64,000 nt of DNA from Okapia johnstoni (taxonomy: Eukaryota > Chordata > Mammalia > Artiodactyla > Giraffidae), in the NCBI GenBank assembly GCA_024291935.2, contig CM044321.1, positions 65,280,985-65,344,984 on the forward strand, in the 5' to 3' direction. Both the position numbers and the translations under genes were made by a program. The stretch's first letter is position 1; every line of letters starts with the position of its first letter. Of the stretch, positions 32,054 through 44,755 are shown piece by piece. A model generated the notes under the pieces. That model was not told the origin of the DNA and ran no database searches. It saw only the letters and a program-made list of their open reading frames with translations.

Positions 32054-34744
32054 GTCCCATTTGGAAATGAAGGGATAGGTAACTCAGCCTGAGCACTCAG
32101 GGAGTGATGGGTGTCTCTTTCAGATGTCAGGGTGATGACAGGGTAGGCAGACACTCTTCCAGAACTGTGAGTGGTGGTAACACCAGGGATAGTCTTTCCC
32201 CCAGTACCGTGGACAGTACGGGTTGTTACTGATGCCACCCCCCCCGCCCCCCACGATTCAGCCCAGTGTGCAGTCACCTTCCTGAGCCAAGCTGGGCTGC
32301 TTGCTCTTGTGCTTCAGGCTGCCAGCCACCGCCCTGTTCCTTACCTGGTCGAGAGAACCTGTCATCAGGAACCACAGGATTCCAGAGAGGCAGCCTGGCC
32401 AGTGACCTTGACAACCTCATGACATAATAATGCTTTAAACCACTTCCTGGCTGCAGATCTAATGAGATTCTAGCCCCTGCTGTCTCCTCCCTGCCCAGGT
32501 GGCTAACGTGTGAACAGGCAGCTCACTTCCAGGGATCCCGTTTGTGGTCTCTACAGGATGCATTTTCATTGTCAGTGAAAGGGGAATCCAGCCATGTCCC
32601 AGCAGCACAGAAGTGTTGCCAGGGGACCTGAGATGACTGCTGGCGGGTCGGGTTTGGCTGTGGGCGCCCCAAGCCTGCTCTGCTGCTGTGAGGATTTCCT
32701 TGTTCTCCTTTCCTCCTTCTCTTCGTGATGCTTTAGTTTGGATGCCCTGAAGCAGTTCAGCAGCAAAGAGTGAATGTGACCCTCGGTAAAATGGGTTTCT
32801 GGGAACTTCCCCACCAGAACTGAATTCTGAGTACATCAGAGAATTATCCTAAGGGATTTCATAACAAAACAGTTTCTCTCTCTGTGTCTTCAGCTAGTCT
32901 CCCTCCATATGTTTAGGGTTTTGAAAGCATGTCTTTAAAAAGCAAAGGCCTGGAGCAGAGTCAACATCAGCATTTTGCATTCATGGCTTTACAGTCCTCC
33001 AAGTCCTTCTACAAAGTACCCCCAAGCCACATACTGATTAGCAAGAAAGTGGGGGTGGGATGGGGGTGGGGATGGGGGGCCTTTCTCCATCTGCAGCTGT
33101 GCTTTAACAAAGTCCTAAAGTTGGTGTGTTCTTGGCTCTGTGTGAGAGATTTAATTTCTTGTCTCTTTCAATGAGTAAGTGGCCATTCATCTCCTAACAG
33201 CAGGCAAGAGAGAGGGTGAGCAGGAAGACCCATGAGCTATATCTCTCCAGGACTGGTATTGATGTCAGCTGCCATAAACCAACAGACAGAGCTGAGCAGC
33301 TAGTGTCAGAGCTCCATCTCCTTGGTTCCTGTGAGGTGAGGGCCAAGGCTAGGGAACATTTTTTGAGGATTATTTTACCTGCTCAGATAGAAAAGGGGTC
33401 CTGATACACTCACTGTTAGAACATAATGGACTGTGGCTGATGGTCCCGATGTCCCATCCTTGAAAGCCATGCTCATGTCAAAGCTACAAAATCCTTTGTT
33501 AAGCAGCTCTCAGGCCCAGAGAGTATTTTTCTGGATGGTCAAAGGAAGTTCAGTGGCAAGTGGTTCAAGATCTCCTCAAACATATGGAAACTATTTTCCA
33601 ATACTGAACCAACTTTACCATGGCAACAGCTTCCTAATCCCCATAGTCATTCTGCCCCTTCAGTTAATCCTTCAAAATGATGACTGGTCATCTTGCTGGA
33701 CCTGGCATGAAGGTGGGGTAGTCTCATAATCTAGACAGGATATGAGAAAGAGGGAGTCAGAACAGAAGGCCCCTGGGTGTGCATGACCCCCACACTGGCG
33801 GGACTAATGGAACCAGCGCTACTGGTGGAGACCCAGCTGTGATCTCTGAGGATGCCTTTCCCCTCCTCTCTCTTGGGGTAACATCCTGATGTGTCTGTAA
33901 ATGAAAACTGGCACTTTTTCATTCGATTAGGCTTATCAGCATAAATCGAAACATCAGGAAACAGTTGCACGCTGAGAAAACGTTTATACTAGTAGGACAC
34001 AAGTTGAGGTCACTTTTTAATTTCCATGATTAGATTTAATTAATATAAGCATGTTGTGTACCATCTAGAGATTCGCCTTCAAACTGAGCATCACCACGTG
34101 ATTTCAGTGGCTGCTTTGCAGTTTCATTTATGATCTTTTTTATGCCAAGCAAAGGCAAATGATATCATAGCATTCTGAAAAGGAAGATTTTACAGTAGTT
34201 CAGATCAAAAAGGGGAGAGGGGAAATGAATCATCTTGGGGCCTACAGAATATAGGCATGCCGAAATCCAAAGAATTTGTGCTGTGGCAGCCAGTACCATA
34301 TTTATGTTGGGAGCAGATGTATTATGCAGATTCCATTTTTGCACAGGCAGACTTGCAGCCATTCATCAGCAAAAAGTGTAACAGTTAAAAAGCAATGCAG
34401 AATTTTCTGTTGATTCTAGCAGTAAGTGGATTAGATATCTATTTAATGCAGCTTTCAATAACACTGCAATGTGAAACTTATCTTCCAGTGAGCAAGCTAG
34501 ATAGTTGTGGAGTTATCAAGGGACACCTCATTAAAATGTGTATCTCGGGATTGAGAAAATTTCAGATTTCTGTGAGGCCTGATTATTCTGAATGAGCAAA
34601 ACAAAGCTTTAAAATGTTATAGTGTATTTTTGTACAACTTATTTAAGCCATAGGGGTTTGTAATTTAGTTTCATGTTTTTGCAAGTTCAAATACTTATTT
34701 TGCAAGTTCAAGTCACAAAGAAGTTATTGGGGGCAGGGGCGGTC
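32054..34744. other. Unassigned, repeat-free stretch
   Basis: About 2.7 kb without any repeat I recognise. It contains a C-rich run at 32238-32252, a G-quadruplex-like tract at 33051-33079 and, from about 34010, sequence carrying a TTAATTAA palindrome (34036-34043) and a CACGTG E-box (34095-34100). Open frames reach 125 codons (32459-32836, minus) without recognisable domains or splice context. Confidence 0.45.
33051..33079 (+). other. G-quadruplex-like tract
   Basis: Five consecutive G-runs of 3 to 6 bases separated by one or two bases (gggggtgggatgggggtggg, continuing with gatgggggg). This satisfies the usual four-run quadruplex rule on the plus strand. Confidence 0.8.
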
Positions 34745-35262
34745 TGTTGAATTTTTTCTCCTTTACAAGGACTCATATGGGCAGCCTCCAAGATGGCCCC
34801 AGCAATCCCAGCTCCAGGTATTCTTGCCCTGTGTAATCACGTCCCATGTTGTATAACAGTTGGTCAGTGGGACTAACAGAATACTGCAAAATGATGGGAT
34901 GTCATTTCTTCTTCTCTCTCTCTCTCAGGTCATTTGCTCTGAGGAAGCCAGCTGCCACATCACAAAGACCCTCTGGCTATTCTATGAAGAAGCTCCCTTG
35001 ACAAGGATCTAAGGCCTCGTGCCAAAAGCCATGAGAGGGAGCATCTTGGAGCTGATCCTCCAGACCCAGCCTTCAGGGGACTGCAGACTGCATGGCAACA
35101 GCTTAACTGGGAGGCCCTGAATTGGAACCGCCCAACTGCCCAACTGTGCTGCTCTGGGATCCCTGACCCTCAGAGACTGTAAGTGTTTGCTATTTTAAGC
35201 TATTGGTTATGTGGTAGCAGATATTTGATGTAGGTGCTTGTGTATAACTAATGACTGAGAAA
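34745..35262 (+). mobile_element. MaLR LTR (MLT1J-like)
   Basis: Order of blocks: gcctccaagatggccccagc, caggtattcttgccctgtgt, a gactaacagaatactgcaaa block, atgggatgtcatttcttc, gcatcttggagctgatcctc, cctgaccctcagagactgta, and a ttttaagctattg end. Contains a short CT-repeat (34908-34927). Confidence 0.78.
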
Positions 35263-37764
35263 CACTATGAAATGTCACTTCCTGAATTCAGGCAGTAGAT
35301 GTGTTTACTGCTTAGTCACTGACCATAAGCATTATTTTTTTTTTAATGATATCAGCCTCGTTTCTTAGGGTGAGCTCATTAGTGACATTCACCCGTGTTC
35401 ATGTAACCTTTAAAAAAAATATACATAGGGACAAGGTCAGCATTTAACACTGTCATTCCTTGTTATTGCTGTGGATCACCCCATTCCTGGTTTCACCTTG
35501 ATGAGGAACAAATACCTGGTATATCTACTGGTTCGTCTGTCCGTTCCCACTTCATGTTTTATTCAGCTACAGAGTAGGACTGCAGATTTCATTCACACTT
35601 TAGCTATAATATGCAGAGACTATGTAGCTCTTTTTTTTTTTCTATAACTAATCTGGTTTTATTGCCACTAATTACCTGGGGAAAAGCAAACCAATACAAT
35701 TCGCAACTAACTTTAATACTTTGGATTCTGATTTGCAGTCTTAAAAAGCCACTTTCAGCTCAGTCTTTTAAGAAAAGAACCCCAACACTATTTATCTCTG
35801 ATTTGTGTCATCTCCTTAGCACCTAGTTTCATTTCAAAAAGTCATCTGGGTAAGTGGTAAGAATGGTGAGACTTACAAGGTCTCATGGTGGAAGCAAAAT
35901 CAGGGGCCTCAGACATGGTGTCCTTTGGCTCCCTGGCTTCTGGAATGATGTCTCACACCCTGTGAACCTCTGTGGCTGCATTCTGGCTGTTGTTTCTCCC
36001 TCTTTGTCAAAGCCTGTCATACTCTGCAGGACACTCAGCCTCCAGCTGTTCTCCCAGGGATGCTAGGAAGCCTTCTGAATCTGAGGGTGGCTCTCATTTG
36101 GCTCCTGTCTAGGCCAAAGCCCTCAATCCAGAGCCACCTGGCCCCAGGGAGGGTGATGCTCTGCACGTGGACCCCAGCCAGATTCTCAGTATACCTGGGT
36201 CCCTTCTGTGCTGTTTGGAACCAAGAGTGGTCCAGGGAAGTCAAAACTCAGGCCTGTCTCCCCCTAACTTTGCCAAACAACCAAGCTGATTTTGTTGTGA
36301 CCGTGTACAGGCTGGTATAGTCCCAGGAGCCCCTATCTGTCCTCAACCTGAATGTTGATGGCCTGATATGTGATATCCACACCAGGCTAGGCTGAAGCCC
36401 AGATAAGACAGACAATGTCTGTTGCACGCTGAAATGGTCACACAATGTAATGGTCTTCCCCTTCTCCCTTTCTCTTTCCCTGGTCTCCTCTTTCCTTCGG
36501 ATTCCCACTGCCTTCTTCTGCGTAAGGTCTTTCATCTGCAGTAGAACCATAAGCTTTATTGGCTTGCTCCTCTAGTCACAACAAAGCTAGGAGGATTATT
36601 TTCTTTATACCATGGAAGAAGAAATGTAAGGAATAAAGTGATTTAGAGTATTAGTAAAGCTTTATGTTGCTAAAAGTTCCTATGTTGTCAGAAGCCAAGT
36701 ACAACCTCAATCTTCCCCTGTTCATTCTGGAACAAATCTTGATTTCCCGTGCAGGTGGTTGTCTCAGGCCAAGGTGGGTGAAGATCATGAACTCAGAAAG
36801 GGAGAGAAAAATTCACACTCATAATTTTAAAAATATTACCTTATTATATCTGCCTCTTATTATTTTTCAGTATCAGTTACCCATTCACAGATTACAATCT
36901 GCAAAATGGAGACAGGGATGCTTGATTTTCATCTGATGCTCTTCTCCTTGTCTTCTAACTGCCTTGGAGAATGCCTGTGAGTCTCCTCCTTCTGTCCACC
37001 TCCAGACACACAGGCCGTCCCGTTTTCCATAGGCACCAGGGCCTCAGTTTGTCATGTTCACTTGAGCTGATGAGCAGTGAGGCTGACTGTGTGCTCTTGG
37101 GCCGTGGAGCGCCTGCAGGATATATGTGGTGCCCTCGGGAGAACAGCATAGTGGGTCATCAGGGACACTCAGTGAGTTTGTGAAGCCTGGTCTGGGTCTC
37201 TTCCACATTCCTGCTCACACTTCCCTACTCAGCTGCAGGAGATGAAGTGAGCCCAGCCAAGCTGGTAAGTTCTACCTCCGAGGGTCCTTGTAGTGTCAGT
37301 AACTCGCGTTCCCCTGAGGCTCTCAGCCTCACAGAGCCACCCACCACCCAGCAGTTCCCCTTGTGTTTAACACGATGCTTGTATGTTTCTGAACTTAAAA
37401 TCAGACCTGCTTATACCTTCCAGATGTCACCAGGTCTCTTCCTGTTGCTTTCACTTTAAATCAAACTACATGTGACTGAAAGAGAGCCTTTATCACATTC
37501 TTTAATTGCTTCCATATCAGCGACTTGAGCTGCAGTCCTGGTCTGGCTCTTACAGCCTTCTTCTATCAGAATCCTCAGCCTTTGGGCAACTCACTGCCAT
37601 GCCTGCAGCATCTATCTTTCCTTTTTGTAGGTGACAGTGCTTAGTGTCTGCTCCTACTTTCATTTAACGACGACTTAGGGGACATATTCTCTGAAGGAGA
37701 CATTAACATTTGCATTAGTCAGCTCCGGGCTTGTCTGTGTTTAAGTCTGTGATGCTGGTAAATG
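35263..37764. other. Unassigned stretch
   Basis: About 2.5 kb without a recognised repeat. It is richer in GC between 35.9 and 37.4 kb, with a pyrimidine-rich run at 36456-36500. Open frames of 60-100 codons occur on both strands, none with a domain or conserved motif that I can name. Confidence 0.4.
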
Positions 37765-37972
37765 GTCACCAACAGCTACTGACCACCTACTGTACCTGAG
37801 GCCACTCCTTTATAAGTGTTATTTCACTTAGTCTTCACTGACAACTCTAGTTATTATTTCCTCTCCATTTTATAGATGAGAAAACTGAGGCTTGGATAGG
37901 ATAGTTAAGCAAATCGCCCATGCTCAGTCACTGAATGGCAGTTTCTCATACCAAAGACTGTTTGTCTCCAGT
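37765..37972 (-). mobile_element. MIR fragment
   Basis: Antisense MIR order: actgaccacctactgtacct, aagtgttatttcacttagtc, ctctccattttatagatgag, aaaactgaggcttggatagg, then cagtcactgaatggca. Confidence 0.85.
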
Positions 37973-38031
37973 CTGCTTAGTTGATGTCGAGATCTGCTCC
38001 TCCCTGCTCTGCTTAGTTGATGTCAAGATCT
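37973..38031. repeat. Tandem duplication, 36-bp period
   Basis: The 23-base block ctgcttagttgatgtc(g/a)... occurs at 37973-37995 and again at 38009-38031 with a single g/a difference at its seventeenth base. A recent local duplication, or an old two-copy minisatellite. Confidence 0.88.
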
Positions 38032-41000
38032 CAAGATTTTGTCAGACACATGTCCTATAAAAACAGTAAATAAAAAGGAGCCAGCTTCCTGGAGAGCTCC
38101 AGTTGGATGTCTTCCAGGTAACACTGCATCAGATTATTGCATGTTAACCCATCTAGGTCCATCCTAAGCCTACTCAGGGCCTTGAAAATGAGCAGCAGTG
38201 TTGGCCTCTGGGTCTTTGAAAGCCCTGATTTCTGGGGCAAGAGCCTATGGAAGCATCTACCAGAAAATGCTGCTGTGTGCCTTGTCACAGTGGGTACCTT
38301 GCCTTCTGAGACTCATACCCAATAGGAGTGAACTTTTTGAGAACAACTTCTTCATATGACAGTGCAGGATAAGCAACACTGTAGAGACTGGGTATGGCAG
38401 GCTGGTGGCCCTTCATCCCTCCTCCTCCTAGATTGCCATTCCTATGCTTGGCAGATTTTTCTAGTTTGCTCCTTTTGGCTGAAAAGAAGTATTGAGGGCA
38501 GCAGGGAGGAGTGAGGGAGAGGTTGGTGTTGAACAGAAAGTGATGATGAGTGAGGAGATGAGGGCAGAGCGTTTTCGTTCCTCTGCTGGCCCAAGAGATG
38601 GGCGCTGACTCCTGAGAAGCTATAAGGACCGGTTGACAAGGACCCAGAATCACTCCTGGCACCTACAGTACTGCATAAAGGCCCAGGTGACGTGATATTG
38701 CACAGAATTCATGAGAAGAAACATTCTTGCTTTTCTGTGCAGAACACAGAGCTCTGGAAGGTTTTGAAGGTGGAGACACTGGCCATGCCACTGGAGTTCC
38801 TCTGTATAGGATGGAGCAGCAGCAGGAAGGGGAGGTGACTGCCTCACAAAACCTGTGGGCAGCAGCTTAAATGACAGGACCAGAGAGTAAGAGAGTATCC
38901 TGGGAACTCCTAAAAATTACTGAGGACATGATGAGAGATGAAGGTGATGTCAGAATTATGCTGGTGGGGAATTTGAACTGGCTAAACTGTAGTACAGTTG
39001 CTGCTGAGGCTGTAATCTAGTCAGGAAGCTAGAGTGGCAGGTAGACATTCAAGTTTTACATCTTCACAGCAATTACAAATATGGCTGGGGTACAGCAGCA
39101 GTGCTAGCAGCCTCTTCTCAATCGGTTATTGATAGAACCCTGTGTTTCCAACAGCTTGACAAGCATTTCCCACTGAATCCTTTTGTCCTTTGTGGACCTG
39201 GATTCTGCTGGATTTTTTTTTTTTTTGCTTCCACGTTAATCCACATACCATGATGATCCATGCCGTGTTGACCTTCATCAAAGCTTGGAACTCGTATAAT
39301 AATGTAAAGGATTTTTTCTATGGTGGCTTAAACTGATTTCTTCCATATAAGATCTTTCTGTCTTGCAATACATCATGCACATCTCATCAACTACATCATG
39401 TTTGCATCTCTCTTGTTTCTCATGGCAAATTTCCAAGATAGATTGCATGATAGGAAGACTGGGGAGTGGCTCATTTTCACCATAACAGCTGGGCTGGTGC
39501 TTTCAGCTCACATACCTGTGAGTATTGTTCATGGCCGCCAGGGAAAGAGCCATGAAAAATTCTTGCCTTCCCTTTTCTCAACCTTTGATTGAGAAAAGAT
39601 GAGCAGCTAGGTTATGAATTAGTTGGAAATATCTACTTTATTTTTCAGAAGCTGTTTCATCTATTGTTGGTTCTGTATCCCACAAACACCCTTTCTTCCC
39701 CTTCACACTCCCAGGTTATATGAAATGTATATCCTGCATGTAAAGAAAGAAGTATGCACCTTATTTCATCCTACTTATATATGCATTATGTTACAAGTGT
39801 TTGTGGAAAACAAAGTACCAGTTCCAAGTGGTAGTCAGCTTTACAACTCCGTCTAAGGGGACAGTTTCTCTAGCCCAGCGCTTTAAAACAGAAATGGGCA
39901 TCACTTATTTATTAACTTGAGTTGCATGCACTCTAGGTTAATTTGATTAAAAAGGAGTTTAGATTAAACAAGGACAGTAATAAATATTTCCCCACTTACC
40001 TTCATCATAGACATTTTGATTACAGAAATGGTTTATCCACAAATGCAGTTTGGTTATCATTTCTTTTCCTGTCTTGAAAACTGGATCCTACAAACCATGA
40101 AGTTCCCAGATTGCTTTTGCAGCTATTGGATTATTTTAAGCAAAAAAGGAAACAGCCACAGAATAATTGAATCAATCTTGTTATACAGACATAGCTCCAA
40201 GCCAAAACCCTAGGCTTTTATTTTGTTCCACATTCTTCTTCTAGAAAGACTCCATGGCTTTTTCCGGGCACTATTTCAGTTTCTATCCCCCTGTTTCTAA
40301 ATTTGTTATGCAGTCAAGATAGTCTACTTTATCTTTACATTTTATATCCTGAGAATTCATGCTTAAGCAACATACCACCTTTAGAAAAACTCAGAATGCA
40401 TTAAGCTTCACCATTCCCTTTTACACTGATTCCTTTAAGCTTTGAGACTGTTAGTCAGGGAAGTCAAGTGGTAAATCTGTCCTCATCCATGGTGTGTTCA
40501 GACTACTGACTGGAATGCTTTGGGCTGACATGATTTAAAAAGAGCTCCAATCCCAATCTACTTAGCTTTACTTTCCTTTGTTTTCAATGATGTATGAAAT
40601 TTCTCTTCAGATATTACAGATTTTTTTCCAAATGTTTCTTCCCTTGTCGACTGAAGAAAGCTCCCTTATGTCAACTGCTGGGGCCAGATCACGAAGTGAA
40701 GCTTAATTTGACAAAAGCCCCAAAACACAGGTCTGACATCTGTCCTGGAAACCTGATGTAGCCAGCTTGAAAACTTCTCTAGGACAGAAGCAGGACAGAA
40801 GTAGAGCATGTTTTCTGTCACATTAATCTTAAAGAATGTGACTTTGTTACAAAGGAAAAAAAAAATCCTAAAAATCTTGTGTTGAATTTATGTCACAATG
40901 ATGAAGTTATCTATACTTTCTAATTGCATTTTGAAAAGTAGTTCCATCAAAACACACTTTAGAAGGTCAATTCTTACAACTTCATTTTATGGGATTTGGG

Positions 41001-42114
41001 GCTCATTTTTCAAGAGAGAACAAATTTAATTCTATTTTTAAAATTTTGACTTCTTAATAATGAAATACTCATTAATTAAAAGGCATTGGTGAAATTTGAC
41101 AAAGATACTGATAGAATGTCCAAGAGTACTAAAAAAAGACAAGTATTCTGTTTGCAACAGGTTTTCAACGTTTTATTTTTCTAAATCTTTCACATGGAGT
41201 TCATGGTTGGAAAATTTCAAAAGTATTTCTTCCTCTTTTTTGAAAAGGAAAAATGTTCCCACTTTTGTGAGAATGTCTTGATGTTGCTTTTGGAGAGAGG
41301 GCCATGACCAGAATAATGGAGTGTCTTAAGACCTAAAGTGGAGATCCTAATGCCAAACTGGCAAAACAAAAGCAGTCTACTTCCAAATTTAGTCACTGCT
41401 TTCTGGCTGGTACTGAATTCACACTATTCTGTTTCCATTTATTGCTGTGACTTTTGAGATAAAGACTCGAGTTGTGGCTGTCAGAGCAAGAAGTCAATGG
41501 ACTATACCAACAGGACTGGGGGTGTGCTTGGCCATTGTTCCAGTCTCCTGATCCAAATTCTATCTAAGGCACTTGAACAGCTACAGATTTGTACAAGAGA
41601 ACTTGAAATCTCAGGCACTCACTTTCCATCCCAGCAATGATCAGACCTCAGGTCTGGGCAGAAACTCTGCAAGAATGCATTACACACAGGACTTTAATAT
41701 AGACTAAAATCATGCATGAAGAAAATATATATTTAAGAATTTTAGAAGTTCTGAGACTATTGTGGCTCAAAAAGAAAAGAGTCTTTGTCTTCAATTACTC
41801 TATAACATGCAGAGATAACTCATTACATTGAGATAGTACAGAGTGTGGTGGGAGAAATGAAGCAATTCTCTGAATAATATACATAAAATTGAAACTACTT
41901 ATAATTCACTGTGTGGTTATTTCTGGGGGTAAGTTTTTCTGGAATGTCTAGGTAGAATTATTCAGAATGGTGGCTTCATTTCTTTACTTGACATCTTTAA
42001 AGTAAATATATTTGCATAACAAATATACTTATATAAAAGGCATATAAAAAAGAACTCAAGTCCTGTGTCCATGACTAGATTAATTTTCATAAAGTGCACA
42101 CACTTATATGACCA
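38032..42114. other. Unassigned stretch within the desert
   Basis: About 4.1 kb with no recognised repeat. A T-run sits at 39212-39225. The longest frame is 125 codons on the minus strand (38285-38662), with no domain recognised. No splice-flanked exon could be proposed with confidence. Confidence 0.4.
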
Positions 42115-42605
42115 CCCCCTAGGTCAGAATGGAACATTCTAGGCACTCAAATGCTCTATTCATTCAGATCCCCTTCAAAAGCACCTGTTTCAAGCAGTGG
42201 AATTATCAGAGAGCCTCCAGCTACTCACACATTTCGAATCCACCTTGGGCTTGACACCAAGGCAACCATCTCCCTGGGCTGCTCTCAGCCAAGGACCACA
42301 CATGGCCAAAGCCTTGGACTAGCCATTTTTGCCCTATGCAGGACTTACTCTCATGGCCAGTCTTTGTTCTATGACCCCTACAGGATTGGCCATGATCCCT
42401 TCAGAGCTGCACTGCGGTGTGAAGCTCTTTGACCAAATTCTCATCCTGTGCCTCTCTCTCTTTGTGAAACCAGACCTTATTGTGGTTTGAGTCTCTCCCA
42501 CCTATGCTGACTCCTTCTCCCCTTCATCCTCCACAGACGTTTCCCTGATAACCCTCTCACGCTTCTCTCTGGTATCTTCTTCCCAAAGGACCCTAATTGA
42601 CACAA
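42115..42605 (+). mobile_element. Possible old LTR
   Basis: The stretch has an LTR-like flow (tctattcattcagatcccct, cctctctctctttgtgaaac, a cttcatcctccacagacg block) and closes with aaaggaccctaattgacaca, which resembles the CA end of ERV LTRs. I cannot name the family. It could equally be unique sequence. Confidence 0.3.
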
Positions 42606-43277
42606 ATGGTTCTAGGAAAGCAGAAAGTAAGATGGATTTAGGGGATTAGATCACTCTCTTTTTGGCTTGTAAGAAAAAAGTTCAGTGGAACCCCCAATGT
42701 AACTTACGTGTGGAGCATAGGTGGTTTCTGGCACAAGGTGGTGGATACCTGGGGAAACATCCTGGCAGAAGGGAACACCCTTCCTCCCTTGATGAGTCCC
42801 ACATTTGAAAGCATTCGGAGGACACTGCCTAATGACAGTGGAGTTGGCTGGTTATTGTATTGATGGCTTCCACAGGGATGTTGAGGAGCTGAGGATGGTT
42901 TATGAAAAGTTAAAGGATGTGTAAGAACATGAAGGACTCTTCAGTAGCTTACAAAGAGGCCCCTATGTCCTGTAGTAGAGAGCAGGTGCAGCTGAGCAGC
43001 AAGCATGGGGCAGAATTAGAGCCTGTGAGCAAAGGCCAGGCCACTGGTTGAAAAAACTTGAGACCCTGAAGCATGGTTGGGGACATCTGGACAGATGCCC
43101 CCGAAGATTATGTCTCTGTACACTCCTCTGGACCTGTGACACTTACAGAGATGGCCCCTTGCCCTTCTAAGAGCTGGCACTTTCCCAGTGTAGGAAGATG
43201 CTCTGGAGGCTTCTCAACAAGGCTGCATGTGCCCATACCACTCCCCAAGGGAACTGCGCCACCATCTTTCTTGGATG
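42606..43277 (+). other. Possible ERV internal relic
   Basis: Follows the possible LTR in the same orientation. No retroviral domain is readable. The call rests on position and general resemblance to degenerate ERVL/MaLR interiors. Confidence 0.22.
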
Positions 43278-43286
43278 CCAGGCCAA

Positions 43287-43507
43287 AAATTGTTACTGTT
43301 TGGTTTAGTCACTCAGTTGTGTCCAACTCTTTGCAACCCCATGGACTTCAGTCCACCAAGCTCCTCTGTCCATGGGATTTCCCAGGGAAGCATACTAGAG
43401 TGAGTAGCTATTTCCTTCTTCAGGGATCTTCCCAACCCAGGGATCGAACCTGAGTCTCCTACATTGGCAGGTGGGTTCTTTACCACTGAGCCACCAGGGA
43501 AGCCCCA
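43287..43507 (-). mobile_element. Bov-tA SINE
   Basis: Antisense copy (tttagtcactcagttgtgtc, ccatgggatttcccaggga, gggatcgaacctgagtctcc, actgagccaccagggaagcc). The 9-bp repeat ccaggccaa flanks it at 43278-43286 and 43508-43516. It ends the 12.4 kb young-repeat gap. Confidence 0.95.
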
Positions 43508-43516
43508 CCAGGCCAA

Positions 43517-44040
43517 TTAAGTAGGCTTAAATCCCAGTGGAACCTGCAGACAAGGAAGGGAAGAAGAGTATTACACTCTGAAGGAACTGCAAGGATCAGC
43601 TAGCATGGCATCTAGAGGTATACCTCTGGGCCTGGATTTTGAGGATCTTGATCAAGGGGGCTGGAGAGTAAGATTCTAAAAGCAAGAATTCATTGACCTG
43701 AAGGCATTATTTTGAGATACAGGATTTAACACTCAGACAAGGAGCTCAGGGGATAGGAAAGACTCACTGCTAGGATAGGTCTATGAATCCTGGACAGAGT
43801 GGTGACCTTTGCTGATAAAGGAGAAATGAGTGTCATGGCAGATGACAGAAAAAGGCATAAAATACTCAGGGATCTTGGCACACTAGAACATACATTTAGG
43901 AGACATGTGAGGCTCAGAAATTTTCCAGATGATGGTCTCTGTGAAAAGACTCAGAGGACATAGCATTCTCTAAGGTCATGAGGAATGGGTCGAATAGAGG
44001 GTTACTATGAGTCCAGTAGTGGCCAGGATCTGTACCTCCA
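43517..44040. other. Unassigned, possible ERV internal relic
   Basis: Looks continuous with 42.6-43.3 kb across the SINE insertion. No domain or repeat family identified. Confidence 0.22.
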
Positions 44041-44044
44041 TTAT

Positions 44045-44120
44045 TATCTCATTCTGACCACTCAACTATGTAAATTAGGTACCAGTTTATCCCCATTTGG
44101 CAGAGTCTTCAGGAAATTAA
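44045..44120 (-). mobile_element. MIR fragment (weak)
   Basis: Short antisense MIR-like core: ttatctcattctgaccactc, taggtaccagtttatcccca, then ttggcagagtc. Confidence 0.45.
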
Positions 44121-44181
44121 CAGTAACCATTCAGTAAATAGCAATTGAAATTGTAGTCAACCTCATTTTTACTGTTATTAT

Positions 44182-44755
44182 TTCTGTTGTTCAGTTGCTC
44201 AGTTGTGTTGGAATCTTTGCAACCCCAAGGACTGCAGCACGTCAGGCTTCTCTCACTATCTCCCAGAGTTTGCTCAAACTCATGTCCACTGGTCAATGAT
44301 AACATCCAACCATATCATCCTCTGTCACCTCCTCCTCCTCCTGTCCTTAATCTTCCCCAGCATCAGGGTCTTTTCCAATGAATTGGCATTTTGCATCAGG
44401 TAGCCAAAGTATTGGAGCTTCAGCTTCAGCATCAATACTTCCAATAAGTATTCAGGGTTGATTTTCTTTAGGATTGACTGCTTTGATGATCTTGCTGTCC
44501 AAGGTATTCTCAAGAGTCTTCTCCAGCACCACAGTTCAAAAGCATCAGTTCTTTGGCACTCAGCCTTCTCTATGGTCCAACTCTTACATGACTACTGGAA
44601 AAACCATAGCTTTGATTATTTGGACCTAGGTCTGCAAAGTGATGTTTGATGTCTCTGCTTTTTAATACACTGTCTAGGTTTGTCATAGCTTTTCTTCCAA
44701 GAAGCAAGTGTCTTTTAATTTCATGACTGCAGTCACCTTCCACAGTGAGATTTTA
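44182..44755 (-). mobile_element. BovB 3' fragment
   Basis: Antisense BovB 3' end running from tgttgttcagttgctcagtt through ggtcttttccaatgaattgg and ttttctttaggattgactgc to tcttttaatttcatgactgc. It is 5'-truncated. Several small deletions are visible, for example near 44590, where the catccata unit is lost. Confidence 0.93.

Noticed and set aside
32238..32252. C-rich run as an i-motif or quadruplex
   Set aside because: Only two C-runs separated by one G, so it lacks the four runs needed.
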